Below, in pieces: positions 6,908 to 15,590 of a stretch of DNA of 64,000 bases; position 1 is the first letter of the stretch; the number at the start of each line of letters is the position of its first letter. The notes under the pieces were generated by a model. The model did not search any database and was not told the DNA's origin. It saw only the letters and a list, made by a program, of their open reading frames with translations. A program made the translations under genes and the position numbers. Source of the DNA: Pseudobacteriovorax antillogorgiicola (GTDB lineage Bacteria; Bdellovibrionota_B; Oligoflexia; Oligoflexales; RGVZ01); contig CAMBEK010000001.1 of NCBI GenBank assembly GCA_945865565.1, positions 227,795 through 291,794 of the forward strand, given 5' to 3'.

Positions 6908-9241
6908 TCACGAGGGCAGGAAAATTGGCTGGCCAAAATGGAGGCCGTCCCAAGCCGGTTGGTTCGCTCGGCCAAGGGGCCTTACATCAATCCCAGGAGG
7001 AAAATTCGAGCCCTGAATTTCAGATGGCAATGTCAGCAGTTTTATCTGGGGCCATGCCTTGCGCCAATTTTCCATAACGTCCTGGACCGGTGTGCCTGCC
7101 AAGATTGGACATACCCTGATTTGTGGGCCAAATGTGGCGGGCTCTGCATCTAAGGCAACCTGCACAACTGGCAGCCCTCGTCCCGGCCACCGCAGCGTTT
7201 TTTGACCGAGGCTGCGCAACAGGATACCGGCCTGGTGGCGATCAGGCAGGACTTCTCCCCAATCGGACCACCACTGCTTTTGCAGAACTTCCTGAACCCC
7301 GTCGGCCAGGCGCGCGGCGCTTACTTCGGGCGGAACAAAAATTCCCAGCAGGCGGCTCGACATGCAGCCTTGCTGCATCAAAGAGAGGGTGTCTCGCAAG
7401 ATTTCAGGCAGGTTTGCTTCCAGATTCTTCAGGTGGATCATGCTGACGGCAATGGCCTCGCCATGCCCAATAACACGCGTCGATTCTGGCACCGAAGAGC
7501 GAATCACGTCGATGGTGGCATCGTCTCCAAATGCCATGACGGCATCCCACACAGGATCTTGCGATGGCGCTGCCTTAAATTTCGTTTTACGGAAGCGAAA
7601 CTCCGGAGGCAGCAGTTCAATCTGGATTCCTGCACCCAAGAGACGGCGGACCAACCTGCAAATGAACGATCCAGGATGGCTCTGCCCGCGATTAAGACGG
7701 ATGGAGACGGCACATCCCGATGCCAGGGCAAGGGTCATGGGATAAACAACCGCCAAGGGATGGCTGTTAGGTGGAATGATCAAAAGGCGTTTGCCGATGG
7801 AGCCGACGCCAGAAGCCGCCATACAACTCATCCAAGCATCTTGATGGTGCAAAACCTTGGTGATGCTCACCAGGAGGTCGTCCAAGGCGAGTTTCGCGGC
7901 TTTGCGGGACTCTATGGCTTGCACCATTGCGTCCAAGGCCTCGTGACTTTTGATAAATGCCTCGACTGCGCCAAGCACAAACCGGTTTTCAAGCCGCTTG
8001 GGTGATTCGCTGGCAGGAGCAGAAATCGTCGCGCGGTGGGGAGTTTTTTCGACGTCGTCGTAGCTGCCGTTGTGGGAGCCGGCGTTAGAGCTGACGTTAG
8101 AGCTGTCGTTAGAGTTTTCTGCCAACATGGAACAACCCTTGAGCGGGGCGGTGTGGGCACGGCCAAGTAGTTCAAACGAGCCGTCTGCCGCCAATCGCAC
8201 GACATCTTCAGTAACGATCGGGGCCGGGATGTCGACACGGTTGAAATCAAAGACGCCAAGCAAGCCGGTTCCACTGCGCGAGGCCGTCATGATCAAAGAG
8301 TCTTTGGAGTCAGGCTCGGTGGGGTGGCCATCCAGGGGCTGTCTCAGGCCGTTGACCACAAAGGGGACGACGTTTTTCTGAAAGCGCAGAGCCCGCCCTG
8401 GGCCCGGCGCGGTATAGGCCGCCGATGCAAGTTCACTCATTCCATATTCCGAGACGATCCGTGACCGCGGAATCCGGAACCCCCGCTCTAGCGAATCAAT
8501 CAGCCAGGATTCACCGACGTCTCGAACCTTGCCTTTGGTTCCACCCGTATAGAAAGCCAGACTACCCCTTGGCAAAACCGGCAAAAGACCGCGGTCGATC
8601 AGGGGGACAAAGTGAAATGAAGTCCCAAAAATCCAAACTGGGGAATCTTGGTTTTTTAATAAATTACCGAAATCATCCAGGAATTTTGGTTCCTCGTGAA
8701 CCCCATCGGGAACCTTCAGGTAGGCCACAGGCATGGCCTCGCCGAGCCACTCCACCATTGCCGCGAGGCTGCTTTCGGGCCAGTCCGCCGTTGGCGGAAT
8801 CAGGCTGATCCCCCGAGCCTTCGGATCAGCCCCACGGGATTTTAGCATTTGGGTAAATCCGTCGGTGATCGCCGATTTATAGGCCGCCAAACCCGCCTCT
8901 GAAAAACTTGACAGGGATCGCCCCTGGGCGCTGGTGCCGCTAGAGCGAAAAATTCGCGCCGCCCCGGCGGTGCCTTGGGATACCGAGGAAACGTCTAAAT
9001 ATCTGAAAGAACTGATATTTATAGCATTTAGATGGGGACCTTCCCCAGCCAACTCCAACTTTGGAAAAAGGCTTTCAACCCTACCCTTTTCCTTGCTCCT
9101 GGCATCGGCCAGCAATCGGCGGAGGGCAACATCATGACGTGCAATAAATTCCGCGGGAAGATAAAGTTTGTCGACGTCGTTTATCAAGGTTATAAAAGCC
9201 GGATAATCATGAGCAGTGAATACTTTGTCAAACTCGATCAT
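6908..9241 (-). CDS. LuxE-LuxC fusion: acyl-protein synthetase plus acyl reductase
   Basis: The 777-residue protein has two domains. Residues about 1-365 match the LuxE/acyl-protein synthetase branch of adenylating enzymes: RSSGTSAQGRS (100-104 is SSGTS), FYTGGTKGK and SEYGMSE. A Ser/Asn-rich linker (about 372-395) of short near-repeats follows. Residues about 410-777 match LuxC-type acyl-CoA/acyl-protein reductase of the aldehyde dehydrogenase superfamily: IIPPNSHPLAVVYP and MQQGCMSSR, with the likely acyl-accepting Cys at 626. In luminous bacteria, LuxE and LuxC are separate subunits that reduce fatty acids to aldehydes with ATP and NADPH. A fused form should do this in one chain, giving fatty aldehyde for an unknown use; no luxAB or luxD is nearby. 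ATG 9241 has AGGGGA 8 nt upstream; a GTG at 9286 is less likely. The start region overlaps scpA head-to-head. Confidence 0.8.
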   Translation of the reverse strand: MIEFDKVFTAHDYPAFITLINDVDKLYLPAEFIARHDVALRRLLADARSKEKGRVESLFPKLELAGEGPHLNAINISSFRYLDVSSVSQGTAGAARIFRSSGTSAQGRSLSSFSEAGLAAYKSAITDGFTQMLKSRGADPKARGISLIPPTADWPESSLAAMVEWLGEAMPVAYLKVPDGVHEEPKFLDDFGNLLKNQDSPVWIFGTSFHFVPLIDRGLLPVLPRGSLAFYTGGTKGKVRDVGESWLIDSLERGFRIPRSRIVSEYGMSELASAAYTAPGPGRALRFQKNVVPFVVNGLRQPLDGHPTEPDSKDSLIMTASRSGTGLLGVFDFNRVDIPAPIVTEDVVRLAADGSFELLGRAHTAPLKGCSMLAENSNDSSNVSSNAGSHNGSYDDVEKTPHRATISAPASESPKRLENRFVLGAVEAFIKSHEALDAMVQAIESRKAAKLALDDLLVSITKVLHHQDAWMSCMAASGVGSIGKRLLIIPPNSHPLAVVYPMTLALASGCAVSIRLNRGQSHPGSFICRLVRRLLGAGIQIELLPPEFRFRKTKFKAAPSQDPVWDAVMAFGDDATIDVIRSSVPESTRVIGHGEAIAVSMIHLKNLEANLPEILRDTLSLMQQGCMSSRLLGIFVPPEVSAARLADGVQEVLQKQWWSDWGEVLPDRHQAGILLRSLGQKTLRWPGRGLPVVQVALDAEPATFGPQIRVCPILAGTPVQDVMENWRKAWPQIKLLTLPSEIQGSNFPPGIDVRPLGRANQPAWDGLHFGQPIFLPS

Positions 9242-10003
9242 TTCGAGGGTCCCCTGGACCTTCTGTTGCACCTTATTCGCGTGCACGAGATCGATATTTT
9301 TGACATCGACATTTTCAAACTTTCGACCGAGTACGTCGGCTACCTGCGCTTGATGAAATTTGATGACCTTTCGGACGCCGGCGCCTTCATTGAGATGGCG
9401 GCGACTCTGATCGAAATCAAGTCCCGGATGCTTCTACCCCAGGACGAGCGCAAGGTCACCAACGAGGACGGCGAGGAAGAAGATCCCGTTCTGGCCTTGC
9501 AGCAGCGTCTGATCCAATACGAGGCCATCCGAAAAGCCGCGGCGGCTTTGGCCCTGTTGCCCCAGGTTGGCGTAGAAATTCAGACCAGCTGGGAATGGCA
9601 GCGCCTGGAAGAGGTTTTCAAGGACGTGGAGGCTCCGCTTAAGGGCGACCCCGCCATGCTGGTCGTCATGTATGAGCAGATGTTGCAGTCTCTTGGCGAC
9701 CGCAAGGTTACCCGGGTCGAGGCGCAGCGTCACATGGTAAGCCTTGAGGAAACCATCGCCCGCATGTCGGCGGATGTTGATGTTTTGCGTTTCGCCTTGT
9801 TTCAAGGTTTTTACAACCGGTTTGAATCGCGCTACGAACTGGTCGTACATATATTGGCCGTTCTTGAGCTGGCCCGGCAGTTTAAAATGAAGTTTTACCA
9901 GCAAGATTTGATGGGTCCGCTTTGGATTTATCAATCGGATTGCGATGTGACGGATCTGCCTTTTCATGAATCCAAAGAGCAAATGATGATGGTGGAAGCA
10001 TGA
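9209..10003 (+). CDS. scpA: Segregation and condensation protein A
   Basis: The 264-residue protein begins with the ScpA signature FVKLDHFEGPLDLLLHLI, followed by EIDIFDIDI and IEMAATLIEIKSRMLLP, and has the typical winged-helix C-terminus. ScpA is the kleisin that bridges SMC heads and recruits ScpB in chromosome condensation. The frame is open upstream to 9032, but homology places the start at ATG 9209. Its stop overlaps scpB by 4 bp (ATGA), indicating translational coupling. The gene overlaps the 5' end of the divergent LuxE-LuxC gene by 33 bp. SMC itself is not in the window. Confidence 0.95.
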   Translation: MSSEYFVKLDHFEGPLDLLLHLIRVHEIDIFDIDIFKLSTEYVGYLRLMKFDDLSDAGAFIEMAATLIEIKSRMLLPQDERKVTNEDGEEEDPVLALQQRLIQYEAIRKAAAALALLPQVGVEIQTSWEWQRLEEVFKDVEAPLKGDPAMLVVMYEQMLQSLGDRKVTRVEAQRHMVSLEETIARMSADVDVLRFALFQGFYNRFESRYELVVHILAVLELARQFKMKFYQQDLMGPLWIYQSDCDVTDLPFHESKEQMMMVEA

Positions 10004-10827
10004 ACGAAGAAGAAGTGTTGAATCAGGAAGTATTTCCAGAGGTTTCTCCGGAAGTCTTTCGGGAAGTTTCCGACGAGGAACTTGAGCAAATTAGCCTTCC
10101 CCTGGCGGAAGGTTTGCGCTTGGATGCCAAGGTTGAGGCTGTGATTTTTGCGTCGCAAAAACCACTAAAAACCATGGAAATTTTCGACCTGGTCCAAGGA
10201 GAAGCGGGTGGTACGACAACGTTGAAAGACGTTCAAGAGTGCTTGTCCCATCTGCTCGAATACTACCGCGACCGTGCCGGGGGATTCACCCTGCGCTACA
10301 CGAGGGGCATTGGCTACCAGTTCCAAACAGTGCCGGCGGCGGCCCCCATTTTGGAACGTCAGTTTTCCCAGCGCCCCAGGCCGATCAGCCGGGCCGCCCT
10401 TGAAACTTTGGCCATCATTGCCTACCGGCAGCCAGTGACTCGCGCCGAAGTCGAATACATCCGAGGCGTCGATGCCGGCAGTATCGTCAAAAACCTGCTG
10501 GAACGGGACCTGATTGCCTGCACGGGTCGCAAGGAAATCGCCGGTCGCCCGATGGTATTTAGTACCACCCAGGAGTTTTTGAAGGTATTCCAGCTTTCTC
10601 ATGTGAAGGACTTGCCTACGCTTGAATCCTTCCAGCCGTCTCACGAAGCCCTGCAAAAGGCCTTGGAGAAACTGGAGCAAGGCGAACAACTAGTTGATGT
10701 CGAGGACTATATCGGTGACGAGCCAGCTAGCATCCAAATCGAAGCCGCAGACGAAAATGCGGATCCAGAAATTTCTTTCCCAGCAGGAGATTTGCTCCCG
10801 CCGGGAGGCGGAGAGGTGGATCTCTGA
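10000..10827 (+). CDS. scpB: Segregation and condensation protein B
   Basis: The 275-residue protein contains the two winged-helix domains of ScpB: KVEAVIFASQKPL opens the first, and SRAALETLAIIAYRQPVTR with GRPMVFSTTQEFL mark the second. ScpB dimers bind ScpA and regulate the SMC ATPase complex. The N-terminal extension (about 35 residues, acidic, with repeated EV motifs) and an acidic C-terminal tail are extra to the core. The start overlaps the scpA stop by 4 bp, and the tail overlaps the next gene by 71 bp in another frame. Confidence 0.95.
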   Translation: MNEEEVLNQEVFPEVSPEVFREVSDEELEQISLPLAEGLRLDAKVEAVIFASQKPLKTMEIFDLVQGEAGGTTTLKDVQECLSHLLEYYRDRAGGFTLRYTRGIGYQFQTVPAAAPILERQFSQRPRPISRAALETLAIIAYRQPVTRAEVEYIRGVDAGSIVKNLLERDLIACTGRKEIAGRPMVFSTTQEFLKVFQLSHVKDLPTLESFQPSHEALQKALEKLEQGEQLVDVEDYIGDEPASIQIEAADENADPEISFPAGDLLPPGGGEVDL

Positions 10828-11548
10828 GGGGCGCATTGAGGTTAACGGCAAGGCCGTGACCAGTGCCACCAGGATGTTCGATCCGGCAACGGACCGGATT
10901 AAGGTTGACGGCAAGTCGGTCAAGATCACATCTGTTGCGAAAAGTCCGGACGGCAGTGCAGCCACACCCTTAGTTTACTGGCTGCTCCACAAACCAGCCG
11001 GTCTGGCTCTGGAAAAAAATGCCGCGACGGACACGATCTACCAACTGCCGCGCCTTTCACGCCTCTCATTTAAGGTGAAGGTCGCCAGCTCTTTGGGAAA
11101 AAACTCCGAAGGGCTCTGCCTTCTGACCAACGACGAAGAATTTGCCGAGGCCTTTCGCAATTTGGAAAACCTTGAGCAAACCTTGCTGGTCATGACCGAC
11201 CGTCGCCTGGAAGACGAAGAGATCGCAAAGTTATTGCCGGCGAAAACCGTCGGGCGCCCGCTCATGAAAATAGAATACCGCCACAAGGCCAAACTTGGCG
11301 CTACCTATGGCTTTTGGTACTTCGTTCAAGGCAATCTTTTTGGGATGAAGCGCAAGCTTGAAGCGGGCCTGAAACGCTTAAAAGTTAGCCCACACAAGTT
11401 TATCCAGCTATCCCTTGCCGGAGTCGATTTGCCTGAAGATCTGAAGCCAGGGGACTATGTCCAGTTGCCGGCGGCAGACCTTCGCAGGTTGAAATCAATG
11501 ACGCGCAAAAAATTGCCCAAGGCACCAAAAAAACCGCAGAAGGGATAA
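10757..11548 (+). CDS. RluB/RsuA-family S4-domain protein lacking the catalytic Asp
   Basis: Residues 1-55 form an S4 RNA-binding domain (MRIQKFLSQQEICSRREAER, then IEVNGKAV), as in RluB/RsuA pseudouridine synthases, which usually follow scpAB. LLHKPAG (76-82) and SEGLCLLTND (117-126) match the catalytic domain. However, the invariant GRLD before that motif reads SSLG here, with Gly114 (codon GGA) where the nucleophilic Asp should be. The late basic RRM-type motif is also degenerate (GMKRKLEAGLKRL). The fold is thus recognisable but pseudouridylation looks impossible; an RNA-binding role is plausible. ATG 10757 is set by the S4 domain; earlier starts at 10694 or 10697 are possible. A short basic tail follows. 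It is 5 bp before the FAH gene. Confidence 0.75.
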   Translation: MRIQKFLSQQEICSRREAERWISEGRIEVNGKAVTSATRMFDPATDRIKVDGKSVKITSVAKSPDGSAATPLVYWLLHKPAGLALEKNAATDTIYQLPRLSRLSFKVKVASSLGKNSEGLCLLTNDEEFAEAFRNLENLEQTLLVMTDRRLEDEEIAKLLPAKTVGRPLMKIEYRHKAKLGATYGFWYFVQGNLFGMKRKLEAGLKRLKVSPHKFIQLSLAGVDLPEDLKPGDYVQLPAADLRRLKSMTRKKLPKAPKKPQKG

Positions 11549-11553
11549 CCGCC

Positions 11554-12531
11554 ATGAAGTTTGCCACCCTTCGCGATGGAACGCGCGATGGTCAACTGGT
11601 TGTCATCAGCCGCGACAATAAGCGTTGGATCGCTGCACCTTCAATTTGCAAAACCATGCAGGCAGCTCTTGATGATTGGGATGCCGTGGCCCCGACCCTT
11701 GAGGTGCTCTACCGCGACCTCAATAGCAACCCGGCAAAGGGTGATCCCTTTGACCCCAAAAAGGCACTGTCACCATTACCCCGCGCCTATGAATGGGTCG
11801 ATGGTTCGGCCTACATCAATCACATTGCTTTGGTGCGCAAGGCGCGAGGGGCAGAACTTCCAAAGACCCTGCGTACGGACCCTCTGGTTTACCAGGGCGG
11901 GTCGGGAACATTTCTCGCTCCAAATCAGGACATTCCATTGGCTGATGAGTCTTGGGGTCTCGACTTTGAATCAGAAGTTTGCGTTGTTCTCGGCGACATC
12001 CCGCAAGGGACAAAGTCCAGTGATGCAGCCAAGTACATCCGCCTTGTCATGATTTGCAATGACGTATCGCTTCGCAATTTGATCCCAGGTGAACTTGAAA
12101 AGGGGTTTGGTTTTTTTACGAGCAAGCCTTCAACCGCCTTTTCACCAATCACCGTCACGCCGGATGAACTTGGTGAGGCATGGAGGGACGGCCGCGTTCA
12201 TTTGCCCCTTCATACGTGGTACAACGAAAAACTATTTGGTGACCCCAACGCGGGTCCGGAAATGTTTTTCTCGTTTTCTGAATTGATCCAGCACATCACC
12301 AAGACCCGCTCCTTCACGGCGGGCACGATCATTGGATCCGGCACCGTATCCAACGAAGACCGCGCCCGCGGGTCGTCGTGCCTTGCCGAGCGCCGGATGA
12401 TCGAGCAGATCGACACTGGCAAGATCACAACGCCGTTCATGAAAGTGGGCGACCACGTTGCCATTGAAATGTTTGACAAGAATGGGCATTCCATTTTTGG
12501 TCGCATTGACCAAAAGGTAAGCGCGCCATGA
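11554..12531 (+). CDS. Fumarylacetoacetate hydrolase-family enzyme
   Basis: The 325-residue protein has the FAH catalytic domain in its C-terminal two thirds: GLDFESEVCVVLGD supplies metal-binding acidic residues, ICNDVSLRNL a further Asp, and GTIIGSGTVSNED the conserved Gly-rich loop. The family cleaves C-C bonds of acylpyruvates or dicarboxylic ketoacids, often in aromatic amino acid breakdown; the substrate here cannot be assigned and no other tyrosine-degradation gene is nearby. AAGGGA lies 8 nt before ATG. It overlaps the next gene by 4 bp (ATGA at 12528) and follows the RluB-like gene by 5 bp, so it should be co-transcribed with scpAB. Confidence 0.88.
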   Translation: MKFATLRDGTRDGQLVVISRDNKRWIAAPSICKTMQAALDDWDAVAPTLEVLYRDLNSNPAKGDPFDPKKALSPLPRAYEWVDGSAYINHIALVRKARGAELPKTLRTDPLVYQGGSGTFLAPNQDIPLADESWGLDFESEVCVVLGDIPQGTKSSDAAKYIRLVMICNDVSLRNLIPGELEKGFGFFTSKPSTAFSPITVTPDELGEAWRDGRVHLPLHTWYNEKLFGDPNAGPEMFFSFSELIQHITKTRSFTAGTIIGSGTVSNEDRARGSSCLAERRMIEQIDTGKITTPFMKVGDHVAIEMFDKNGHSIFGRIDQKVSAP

Positions 12532-13214
12532 AAAACTGGATTTGCAACGTTGCGGCAGGATTGTTTTTTGCCCTGGCGGTGGCTTCACTTTCCAACCAAG
12601 CCGCTTTCGCAGCGAAGATCATCGCCGTGGAAAAGGCTCGCGCGGAAGAGCCTGCGGCTGATTCAGGCTATACCCTGATGGACCGGGTAGAAGAGGCTGT
12701 CGAACCCCTGCGCGCCCTTGAGTACACGGCAGCAATGGGTTTTGGCAGCAGTGGATTTCAGGGGGCGTTGACCATCGGGTATCTTCTTGGTCCTTACGTC
12801 GTCCTCGACACGACTGGATTTTATTCCCGCGAATCGGATGAGACGCGCGGATTTAATCTGCGTTCCGGGATCAACACGGATTTAACCCTGCGCCTTGGCC
12901 GCCGCACAGGAATCATGGTCCCCTTTGGCGGGACAGGAGTTGGTTTTGAGCGTTGGGACCAGAACCTGACAGAGGGTTTGACGGATGGTCTGACGGACGG
13001 TGTCAACGAGCCGATTTCAAAACGAGATGACAATGCCACCGTCAGCCAGTTTATCGGCTTGGCCTTTCGCCTCACGCCCAACATGCAGCTCAAGTTGACT
13101 TCGCGTTGGTTGACCTGGCTCGACAATCCGCCATTTGATTTGGCCACTCGCTTCGAATCCAAACTGTCCCGGCGCGAGCGCCGCATGGACCTCGGTGTCG
13201 GCGTCGTTTTCTAA
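12528..13214 (+). CDS. Putative outer-membrane beta-barrel protein
   Basis: The 228-residue protein has a clear signal peptide (MKNWICNVAAGLFFALAVAS to about AAFA, residue 28). The mature part shows alternating polar/hydrophobic strands with many Gly and aromatic residues and ends in LGVGVVF, a terminal-Phe pattern typical of proteins inserted by the BAM complex. Three short LTDG-type repeats (about bases 12965-13005) make one loop. Its function is unknown. It is the last gene of the scpA run and is translationally coupled to the FAH gene through an ATGA overlap. Confidence 0.65.
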   Translation: MKNWICNVAAGLFFALAVASLSNQAAFAAKIIAVEKARAEEPAADSGYTLMDRVEEAVEPLRALEYTAAMGFGSSGFQGALTIGYLLGPYVVLDTTGFYSRESDETRGFNLRSGINTDLTLRLGRRTGIMVPFGGTGVGFERWDQNLTEGLTDGLTDGVNEPISKRDDNATVSQFIGLAFRLTPNMQLKLTSRWLTWLDNPPFDLATRFESKLSRRERRMDLGVGVVF

Positions 13215-13225
13215 GTATTACCGGT

Positions 13226-14149
13226 TCAGCCGGGGCGTCCGAGCCCAATATTTTCAAGAATTTCGTCAGGCTTCGACAGATCCATCGGCAAAATCAGTTC
13301 GGTGCGGTTGGACGCAAGCTTACCGAGATTGCTGAGGTACTTTTCCGACATATTAAGCCGAAGGGCTTCTTCGCCATTTTGCGAGACAATGGCAGCCGCC
13401 ACTTTTTCAATCGAAATGGCTGTGGCTTCGGCAATGGCCTTGATTTCAGCGGCCAAGCCTTCGGCTTCATTGATTCGTTTTTGGCGCTCCCCTTCAGACT
13501 TATTGATCATCTCTTGTTTTCGCCCTTCGGAGCGGTTGATGCGGGCCTGGCGATCGCCAAGCGATTTGGCCAAGATTGCCTGGCGGTCACGTTCGGCCGT
13601 GACTTGTTTTTCCATCGATTGCTGGACGGAACTTGGCGGCTGAATATTTTTAATTTCGTAGCGATGGACGTAGATCCCCCACGCGGCTCCCACTTGTCCC
13701 AGAACCTCCACCACGCGGGCACTGATCATTTCACGCTCTTCAAAAGTCCGGTCCAATTCAATCTTGCCCAAAACCGACCTCGTGGTCGTTTGCGCCAATT
13801 GCACAGCGGCAAACTTGTAGTCGGTGACGCCATAAGACGCCTTCACCGGGTCTAAAACACTAAGGTAAAGGACGCCGTCGACGACCACCTTAATTTCATC
13901 TTTGGTGAAGCACTCTTGCGGCGGGACATCGATGGTTTCTTCTTTTAGATCAACAATATTGGAAACGCGGTCGAAGAATGGAATCAGCGTGTGAAATCCG
14001 GCATCAAGAGTGACGTGGTAGCGGCCCAAGCGCTCAACAATATAGGCATAGCGCTGTGGCACCATTCGAATCGACTGAACGAGTTGAGATAATAAAATAA
14101 GTAGAAGAACAGTCCATACGCCAAAATTGAATAAAGTTAAGAGGTCCAT
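13226..14149 (-). CDS. SPFH/stomatin-family membrane protein (first paralogue)
   Basis: The 307-residue protein has one N-terminal membrane segment (about 8-26) and a SPFH/band 7 domain: VPQRYAYIVERLGRYHVTLD, IPFFDRV, IDVPPQECFTKDEI and VAAQLAQTT-like sequence around QLAQTTTRSVLG. A charged coiled coil (about 185-250) follows, with repeats of the SEGxxQxxIN type. SPFH proteins form ring-like oligomers on membranes and often work with NfeD or membrane proteases. It lies 2 bp downstream of a second SPFH gene and shares an operon with NfeD. Confidence 0.92.
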   Translation of the reverse strand: MDLLTLFNFGVWTVLLLILLSQLVQSIRMVPQRYAYIVERLGRYHVTLDAGFHTLIPFFDRVSNIVDLKEETIDVPPQECFTKDEIKVVVDGVLYLSVLDPVKASYGVTDYKFAAVQLAQTTTRSVLGKIELDRTFEEREMISARVVEVLGQVGAAWGIYVHRYEIKNIQPPSSVQQSMEKQVTAERDRQAILAKSLGDRQARINRSEGRKQEMINKSEGERQKRINEAEGLAAEIKAIAEATAISIEKVAAAIVSQNGEEALRLNMSEKYLSNLGKLASNRTELILPMDLSKPDEILENIGLGRPG

Positions 14150-14151
14150 GG

Positions 14152-15087
14152 TTATTGCGGGCCTTTCGTTGGTCTGGAATTATAATTCAAGCTTCCTGAC
14201 AGAGCGCCAATACCTTCAAACACGCCCTTGATATTTGCCAGGCCCATGGGAACAATCTGCACATCCACACAGTCGAGAATTTTCCCAGACTCGGTGATGA
14301 ATTGTTCTAGAATGCGCATTTTCACGGCACGATTACCGCCTGGTTTAGAAATTGCCTCGGCCACTCGTTTGATGCTGAAGGCCGTGGCGTCCGCCAAAAT
14401 ACTGATTTGTTCTGCCTTGCCTTGAGCCTCGTTGATGCGCTTATTTTTTTCGCCCTCAGATAAATTGATAGCCTCTTGCTTTTCGCCTTCAGAGGTATTG
14501 ATGAGGGCCTCTTTTTCAGCTGTCGCCTTGGTCACCTCGGCGCGGCGTTCGCGTTCCGCCTCCATCTGTTTTTCAAGGGTATGAATCACTTGAGCAGATG
14601 GAATGATGTTCATGATTTCATAGCGCAGGACCTTTATGCCCCATGAAGCCGACGCCTTATCGATCTCCGAGACCACCGTATTATTTAGTTTTTCACGCTC
14701 AGAAAGTGACTCATGCAGTAAAAGCTTCCCAACCTCAGAACGCATGGTGGTCTGTGCTAAATTGATTGAGGCCACACGATAATTCTCAATCCCGTAAGAG
14801 GCTTTTACGGGGTCCAGGACTTTGATGTAAACAAGCCCATCAACTTCAATTTGAATGTTGTCTCGGCTGATGCATGACTGTGCCGGTACGTCAAAAACTT
14901 GTTCCCGCGCCTCGTGCCGGTAGGCAACCCGGTCTATAAATGGGACGAGGATGTGAAAACCTGGGTTCATGATTCCAGCGAATTTTCCAAGGCGCTCTTT
15001 GACGCAAATTGTTCGTGCCGGAACGATGATCGCCGTCTTGGAAAGGACAAAGATAATGAGAAGTGCGAACAAAGTTATAAAAGTCAT
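14152..15087 (-). CDS. SPFH/stomatin-family membrane protein (second paralogue)
   Basis: The 311-residue paralogue of the next gene has an N-terminal hydrophobic segment (1-20), the SPFH core (TICVKERLGKFAGIMNPGFH, VPFIDRVAYRHEAREQVFDV is followed by the QSCISRDN element) and a C-terminal coiled coil with INTSEGEKQEAINLSEGEK repeats. The pair probably form a hetero-oligomeric membrane scaffold, as with QmcA-like proteins; this is inference. It overlaps the nfeD stop by 4 bp (15084-15087), so translation is likely coupled. Confidence 0.92.
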   Translation of the reverse strand: MTFITLFALLIIFVLSKTAIIVPARTICVKERLGKFAGIMNPGFHILVPFIDRVAYRHEAREQVFDVPAQSCISRDNIQIEVDGLVYIKVLDPVKASYGIENYRVASINLAQTTMRSEVGKLLLHESLSEREKLNNTVVSEIDKASASWGIKVLRYEIMNIIPSAQVIHTLEKQMEAERERRAEVTKATAEKEALINTSEGEKQEAINLSEGEKNKRINEAQGKAEQISILADATAFSIKRVAEAISKPGGNRAVKMRILEQFITESGKILDCVDVQIVPMGLANIKGVFEGIGALSGSLNYNSRPTKGPQ

Positions 15088-15572
15088 TTAATCTCCGAAT
15101 TTATGGGGGAAACGGTCCAGACCAGGCCACTTCTTTTTACAAGTCGAACGGTTTCTCCATTTTTAATCACACGACCATCCGTGCGGGCTTGCCACAGGGC
15201 GTCGCGGAAATTGATCTGCCCACCAATTTCATCGGAGGTGATGTCGGTGACGGCCCTCACCAAACTTCCTTTTGCATCCTCATCTTCATCCATGGAGCCC
15301 TTGCTGGTTTCTCCGGGCCAAATTTTGAGGGTCCATGCCCGCAATGTGATGATGAGCACAATCGAAAGCACCATCCAGGCGATAACGGCGGACATCCAGT
15401 TTGAGATAAATCCGACACTAATTATTCCGGCGATCAAAAGCGCCGCAATTCCCATAAAAATGCTGATTAGTCCGGGCAAAATCAGTTCTGAAAGAATTAA
15501 AATGATGCCCAAAATAAGCCAGCCTGTTGGTTCTGCAAGTGATTCCAAGGCTGGCACTCCAATCATTAGCAA
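15084..15572 (-). CDS. NfeD-like membrane protein
   Basis: The 162-residue protein has three to four closely packed hydrophobic segments (about residues 15-85: GWLILGIILILSELILPGL, GIAALLIAGIISVGF, IAWMVLSIVLIITL) followed by a C-terminal OB-fold type domain ending in SGLVWTVSPI. This is the short NfeD form without the ClpP-class protease domain. NfeD partners SPFH proteins in membrane quality control or raft-like assemblies, and here it leads an operon with two of them. Confidence 0.85.
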   Translation of the reverse strand: MLMIGVPALESLAEPTGWLILGIILILSELILPGLISIFMGIAALLIAGIISVGFISNWMSAVIAWMVLSIVLIITLRAWTLKIWPGETSKGSMDEDEDAKGSLVRAVTDITSDEIGGQINFRDALWQARTDGRVIKNGETVRLVKRSGLVWTVSPINSEIK

Positions 15573-15590
15573 GCTGTTTGGTTGGCAGAG

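Noticed and set aside
7202-8005. Long plus-strand open frame inside the LuxE-LuxC gene
   Set aside because: No start context, no recognisable domain and composition matching a shadow of the GC-rich minus-strand gene.
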